Source: an uncultured Treponema sp. (GTDB taxonomy: Bacteria > Spirochaetota > Spirochaetia > Treponematales > Treponemataceae). From it: a DNA stretch of 64,000 bases. Every line of letters starts with the position of its first letter. The stretch's first letter is position 1. Where the stretch lies: assembly GCA_947166355.1 (NCBI GenBank), contig CAMVDX010000001.1, forward strand, positions 186,001 to 250,000. The letters are read 5' to 3'. The notes below the pieces were generated by a model. It worked only from the letters and a program-made list of their open reading frames with translations. It had not been told where the DNA came from and did no database searches. This document shows positions 60,888 to 64,000 of the stretch, in pieces. A program made the translations under genes and the position numbers.

Positions 60888-61044
60888 AGATTCAGTATAA
60901 GAAAAAAAAGAAATTGTGGCAAATAGTGTACAAAAGACGTGTGAAAATGAAGATATAAAAAAATATTATTATCAGAATTTTTGCTTTACTTTGATTTTTC
61001 TAATAAATATAATTATAAAAAAATATATAAGGAGAGATTTTTTT

Positions 61045-61668
61045 ATGAAAAGATTTCTATTTGTTTTTCTTATTCTTTTAGCGATAACATCACAGGTTGC
61101 AGCTTCAGAACATGACATTAGTATTGGTATGCAGTTAAATGCAGATTTCGGAGGTAAAAGTCAAAGAAAGTTTGATAATAATTCGACAGAAACCTTAAAT
61201 CCAACGACTTTTGGAATAGTTGTGGAAAATCATAATGCTATTTGGAATGATTTTGGATTCATGGAAAAAGTTGCAATCGGATTTATTCCTGGAAATTATT
61301 CTGATGATAGTTTTGAGTTTTATTTAATGGCAGGACCTGCCTATCAGATTCGCCCTAGAAATCATATGAAATTCCAGTTTGCGGCTGGTTTACAAATGGA
61401 TTATCAGAGAGGTGAAAATCATTCGACTTCTTCGAAAACAACAATGAATGTATTTCACATGGGTATTGCCGCAGAAGCCAGGGTAAAATTTACAGCACAT
61501 AAGAAGTGTTCACCTGTAATTGGTATTTCATTGGGATTTGATCCAATTGTAAAAGGAGAACACGGATATGAGTATGAAAAGTATAGCAATTATAATTGGA
61601 AATCTGATATAAAAGGACCAATAGTCACATTTATGCTGTCTGGTCTCTTTTGTATTAACTTAAAATAA
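61045..61668 (+). CDS. Outer-membrane-type beta-barrel protein
   Basis: Protein of 207 residues with a signal peptide (MKRFLFVFLILLAITSQVAA). The mature part has beta-barrel-like alternation with aromatic girdles (IGFIPGNYSDDSFEFYLMAG, MKFQFAAGLQMDYQRG, KCSPVIGISLGFDP) and ends in a strand. Family not recognised beyond outer-membrane beta-barrel-like. The start is ATG 61045 with AGGAGA. A hairpin (61684-61718) follows. Confidence 0.72.
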   Translation: MKRFLFVFLILLAITSQVAASEHDISIGMQLNADFGGKSQRKFDNNSTETLNPTTFGIVVENHNAIWNDFGFMEKVAIGFIPGNYSDDSFEFYLMAGPAYQIRPRNHMKFQFAAGLQMDYQRGENHSTSSKTTMNVFHMGIAAEARVKFTAHKKCSPVIGISLGFDPIVKGEHGYEYEKYSNYNWKSDIKGPIVTFMLSGLFCINLK

Positions 61669-61683
61669 AATAATTATCTGCAA

Positions 61684-61718
61684 GTAGTGACAACCTGAAA
61701 CTTTCAGAATGTCACTAC
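61684..61718 (+). terminator. Hairpin after the outer-membrane gene
   Basis: GTAGTGACA / TGTCACTAC stem with inner CTGAAA/TTTCAG pairing. No strong T-run. An AATCCGTGTGACAA repeat arm follows at 61744. Confidence 0.6.
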
Positions 61719-61770
61719 GATTTATATTCTTTTTCTAACCGCAATCCGTGTGACAATCAATTCAATACTA

Positions 61771-64000
61771 TTACTTCTGTTTTTTAAGAAGACGCAAACT
61801 ATTAAGTACTGCAAGAATTGTAACACCTACATCGCCAAAAACGGCAATCCACATGTTTGAAATTCCGAGGGCGCTGAGCAGCAGAATTGCTCCCTTAATT
61901 CCCAGTGCACCGTAGAGGTTTTCATAAACTATGCGAAGGGTGCGGCGGCTGATTTTAATTCCGTCTACAATCTTACTTGGCTTGTCTTCCATGATGATAA
62001 TGTCGGCGGCCTCTATTGCAGCATCGCTTCCCATTGCTCCCATGGCAATTCCAGCGTCTGCGCGGGCAAGGACAGGCGCATCGTTGATTCCGTCTCCTGC
62101 AAAAATAAGGGTTCCGCGTTTTTTATCAGCCATGCCGTTTTTACCCGGCTTTACGAGTTCCTTCAAAAGCTCTTCAACCTTAGCAAGCTTATCTGCACTG
62201 AGCAGCTGACCGTAAGCTTTTTTGAGTCCGAGCTTTGCGGCAACAGTGTGAGCGGCCCGCTCATTATCACCGGTAAGCATAACTACATTTTCAACTCCGA
62301 TTTTTTTAAGGCCTTCGACGGTCTGTGCAGAATCATCTTTTATTTCATCACTTATTACAATGTGGCCGCTGTATTTTCCTTCACTTGCAACATGAATAAT
62401 TGTTCCGTCCAGATGTTCAGGACATTCATCATACTGAATACCAAACTGATCCATAAGCTTAGTGTTTCCTGCCAGAACCTCTTTGCCGTTTACAAGAGCT
62501 CTGATTCCTTTTCCGGCAATTTCTTCTACGTTTTCAAGCTTTACGTTATCGCAGCACTTGTCGTGATGTGCAGCCTTGAGTGAGGCAGAAATAGGATGTG
62601 TTGAAAACATTTCTGTATGGGTTGCAAGAGCGAGAAGTTCAGTTTCTGTGATTGCGGGATCAGTTGCATGAATGTGTGAAACTACAAAGTTTCCTTTTGT
62701 CAGGGTTCCCGTTTTATCGAATACAGCTGTTTTTGTTTTTCCGAGTGCTTCAAGATAAACGCTACCCTTAATTAAGATTCCTTTACGTGCAGCCGCAGTA
62801 ATTCCTCCGCAGAAAGAAAGTGGAATTGAAATTACAATCGCGCATGGGCAGCTTACTACAAGGAACATGAGGGCACGGTAAACCCAGGTATTCCAGGTTG
62901 CCTGCCAGTTCCAGTTTCCGGTTTTAAAACCAAGGATAAGGCTTGGAATCAGCGCCAGGGCAATTGCTGAGTATACAACAATTGGTGTGTAAACACGTGC
63001 AAAGCGGGTAACAAACTGCTCCGACTTTGTTTTATTTTCAGTTGCGTTTTCAACGAGCTCGAGAATTCGCGCAAGGGCAGATTCTCCTGCATGTCGTGTT
63101 GTTCGGATTTCCAGAACACCCTGCTTATTGATAGAGCCCGAAAGCACTTCGTCTCCGACTTTTACGCGGCGCGGAATGCTTTCTCCGGTTAGGGCAGAAG
63201 TGTCGATAAAGCTTTCGCCGTCAACAATAACTCCGTCAATTGGAATTCTGTCGCCAGGCTTTACAATGATTACAGAATCAGTTTCAACTTCATCTGGAGC
63301 GACTTCGCGAGTTTCTCCATTAATTTTGAGCGTTGCATGGTCTGGGCGCAGCTTTGCTATTTCTTCGATAGAATCACGGGATTTATCAACAGCGTAGTCT
63401 TCAAACTTTTCGCCAACCTGATACAAAATCATGATGGCAACAGCTTCTTCATATTTGCCAAGAAGAATTGCACCAATTGAAGAAACTGACATTAAAAAGG
63501 CTTCATCCATTAATTCGCCGTGAATCAGATTTGAAACAGCACCGATTACAATATCCTTTCCGGTGATAATGTAGGCAGCGAAGTAGAGTACCATAAAAAT
63601 GCAGCGGTGAATAAGGTCGATTTTTGCAATGAGCGGAAACCATCCTTCAACAGGAAGGTGTTCAATCACTAAACCGAGTACAAAAAGAACTCCGGCAAGA
63701 ACAATCTGTTTTACAGAAAGTTCATGTTCTTCTTCGCCATGTTCATGGTGATGTCCGTGCTCATGACCGCAGCCACAAGAGCAGCCGCCATGACTGTGTT
63801 CATGATGATGTTCATGTCCGCACTCGCAATGTTCATGCTCGTGGTGTTCATGCCCGTGAGTATGTTCGTGATGGTGATGTTCGTGTTCGTCGTGACAGTG
63901 ACATTCATCGTGCTCATGTTCGTGAGAATGCTCATGGTGATGCTCATGCTCGTGATTGTGTTCATGGCTGTGATGTTCATGATGATGTTCATGTTCTTCA
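61771..64000 (-). CDS. Heavy-metal P1B-type ATPase with His-rich N-terminus, 5' end beyond window
   Basis: Metal-exporting P-type ATPase, at least 743 residues visible; the true start lies past 64000. Seen: membrane CPC motif VVSCPCAIVISIP, phosphorylation site FDKTGTLTKGNF, HP-locus THPISASLKAA, GDGINDAPVL hinge, and actuator TGES in ALTGESIPRRV. The first 88 or so visible residues are His/Glu repeats with about 44 His and 7 Cys (pattern EHHHEHSH, DECHCH, GGCSCGCG), a metal-chelating tail that suggests Zn, Cd, Co or Ni as substrate. No CXXC heavy-metal-associated domain is seen in the visible part. Confidence 0.92.
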   Translation of the reverse strand, partial: EEHEHHHEHHSHEHNHEHEHHHEHSHEHEHDECHCHDEHEHHHHEHTHGHEHHEHEHCECGHEHHHEHSHGGCSCGCGHEHGHHHEHGEEEHELSVKQIVLAGVLFVLGLVIEHLPVEGWFPLIAKIDLIHRCIFMVLYFAAYIITGKDIVIGAVSNLIHGELMDEAFLMSVSSIGAILLGKYEEAVAIMILYQVGEKFEDYAVDKSRDSIEEIAKLRPDHATLKINGETREVAPDEVETDSVIIVKPGDRIPIDGVIVDGESFIDTSALTGESIPRRVKVGDEVLSGSINKQGVLEIRTTRHAGESALARILELVENATENKTKSEQFVTRFARVYTPIVVYSAIALALIPSLILGFKTGNWNWQATWNTWVYRALMFLVVSCPCAIVISIPLSFCGGITAAARKGILIKGSVYLEALGKTKTAVFDKTGTLTKGNFVVSHIHATDPAITETELLALATHTEMFSTHPISASLKAAHHDKCCDNVKLENVEEIAGKGIRALVNGKEVLAGNTKLMDQFGIQYDECPEHLDGTIIHVASEGKYSGHIVISDEIKDDSAQTVEGLKKIGVENVVMLTGDNERAAHTVAAKLGLKKAYGQLLSADKLAKVEELLKELVKPGKNGMADKKRGTLIFAGDGINDAPVLARADAGIAMGAMGSDAAIEAADIIIMEDKPSKIVDGIKISRRTLRIVYENLYGALGIKGAILLLSALGISNMWIAVFGDVGVTILAVLNSLRLLKKQK

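Noticed and set aside
63711..63992. Separate Met/Thr/Asn-rich protein on the minus strand
   Set aside because: It is a shifted frame of the His-codon repeat that belongs to the P-type ATPase N-terminus, whose own frame is open and continuous with the ATPase.

Overview
The window looks like the chromosome of a host-associated anaerobic spirochete, most likely a Treponema of the rumen/gut group. This rests on product content and family resemblance, not on a search: a polytopic chemoreceptor, long-form PRPP synthetase, fused ECF transporter, FecR/outer-membrane gene set, fhs-type one-carbon metabolism, and no respiratory genes in view. No rRNA, CRISPR array or prophage was seen. Both ends cut genes: recG runs off the left edge, and a His-rich metal P-type ATPase runs off the right edge.

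Layout. 1-8.9 kb: recG (-, partial), a YggT-like membrane protein, dnaE and a chemoreceptor. 9-17.4 kb: gltX, a Cof-type HAD phosphatase, a methyltransferase, parAB, an M18 aminopeptidase and a LacI regulator. 17.4-23.4 kb: two exported proteins and a FecR-domain protein, then a fused EcfA-EcfA-EcfT transporter, a Nudix hydrolase and a small membrane protein. 23.5-31.8 kb: tRNA-Cys, a glycine riboswitch driving an Na+:alanine/glycine symporter, prs, an FGGY kinase, a HAD phosphatase, an MBL hydrolase, a tandem array of tRNA-derived repeats ending in an intact tRNA-Arg(CCU), and a receiver/HATPase/cNMP-binding protein. 32-37 kb: fhs, an RsuA-type pseudouridine synthase, citrate synthase and a DUF1232 protein. 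37-45.5 kb: an AT-rich accessory block with a 49-aa small protein, three dynamin-like GTPases, a membrane-anchored coiled-coil protein, a WYL regulator and an ABC-type ATPase. 45.5-54 kb: an XRE-cupin regulator with an unknown partner, a VWA protein, two lipoproteins, galE, an M20 peptidase and glmS. 54-55 kb: a CAU tRNA followed by a toxin-antitoxin pair bracketed by a repeat of the tRNA 3' end. 55-64 kb: a GH43 enzyme with a LacI-type operator, a PfkB kinase, a HAD phosphatase, an EAL protein, an SpoU-type RNA methylase, an outer-membrane-type protein and the metal ATPase.

Four things stand out. (1) A palindromic repeat family with core GTGGTTTCGATACG...CTCAACCAC forms 85-87 bp double-hairpin elements between genes. 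The same core also lies in frame inside genes: twice in recG within a longer near-identical unit, and once in the RNA methylase. This resembles the Rickettsia palindromic elements. (2) The dynamin-like GTPase block is a candidate membrane-acting defence or stress system. The small-protein gene, the WYL regulator and the ATPase each carry the motif GACA-N5-TGTCAYACC 36-43 bp before the start codon, which ties the two sides of the GTPase operon into one regulon. (3) Three 166-bp tandem repeats each hold a 5' tRNA half, an inserted long hairpin and a 3' tRNA half, upstream of the intact tRNA-Arg. (4) A minimal toxin-antitoxin island sits between a tRNA gene and a 21-bp direct repeat of its 3' end.

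Intergenic space is also rich in other short palindromic repeats: the GTCATTGCGAG family, a TCAAGGC hairpin, a CACACGGATT element and a 215-bp element with perfect 21-bp terminal inverted repeats.
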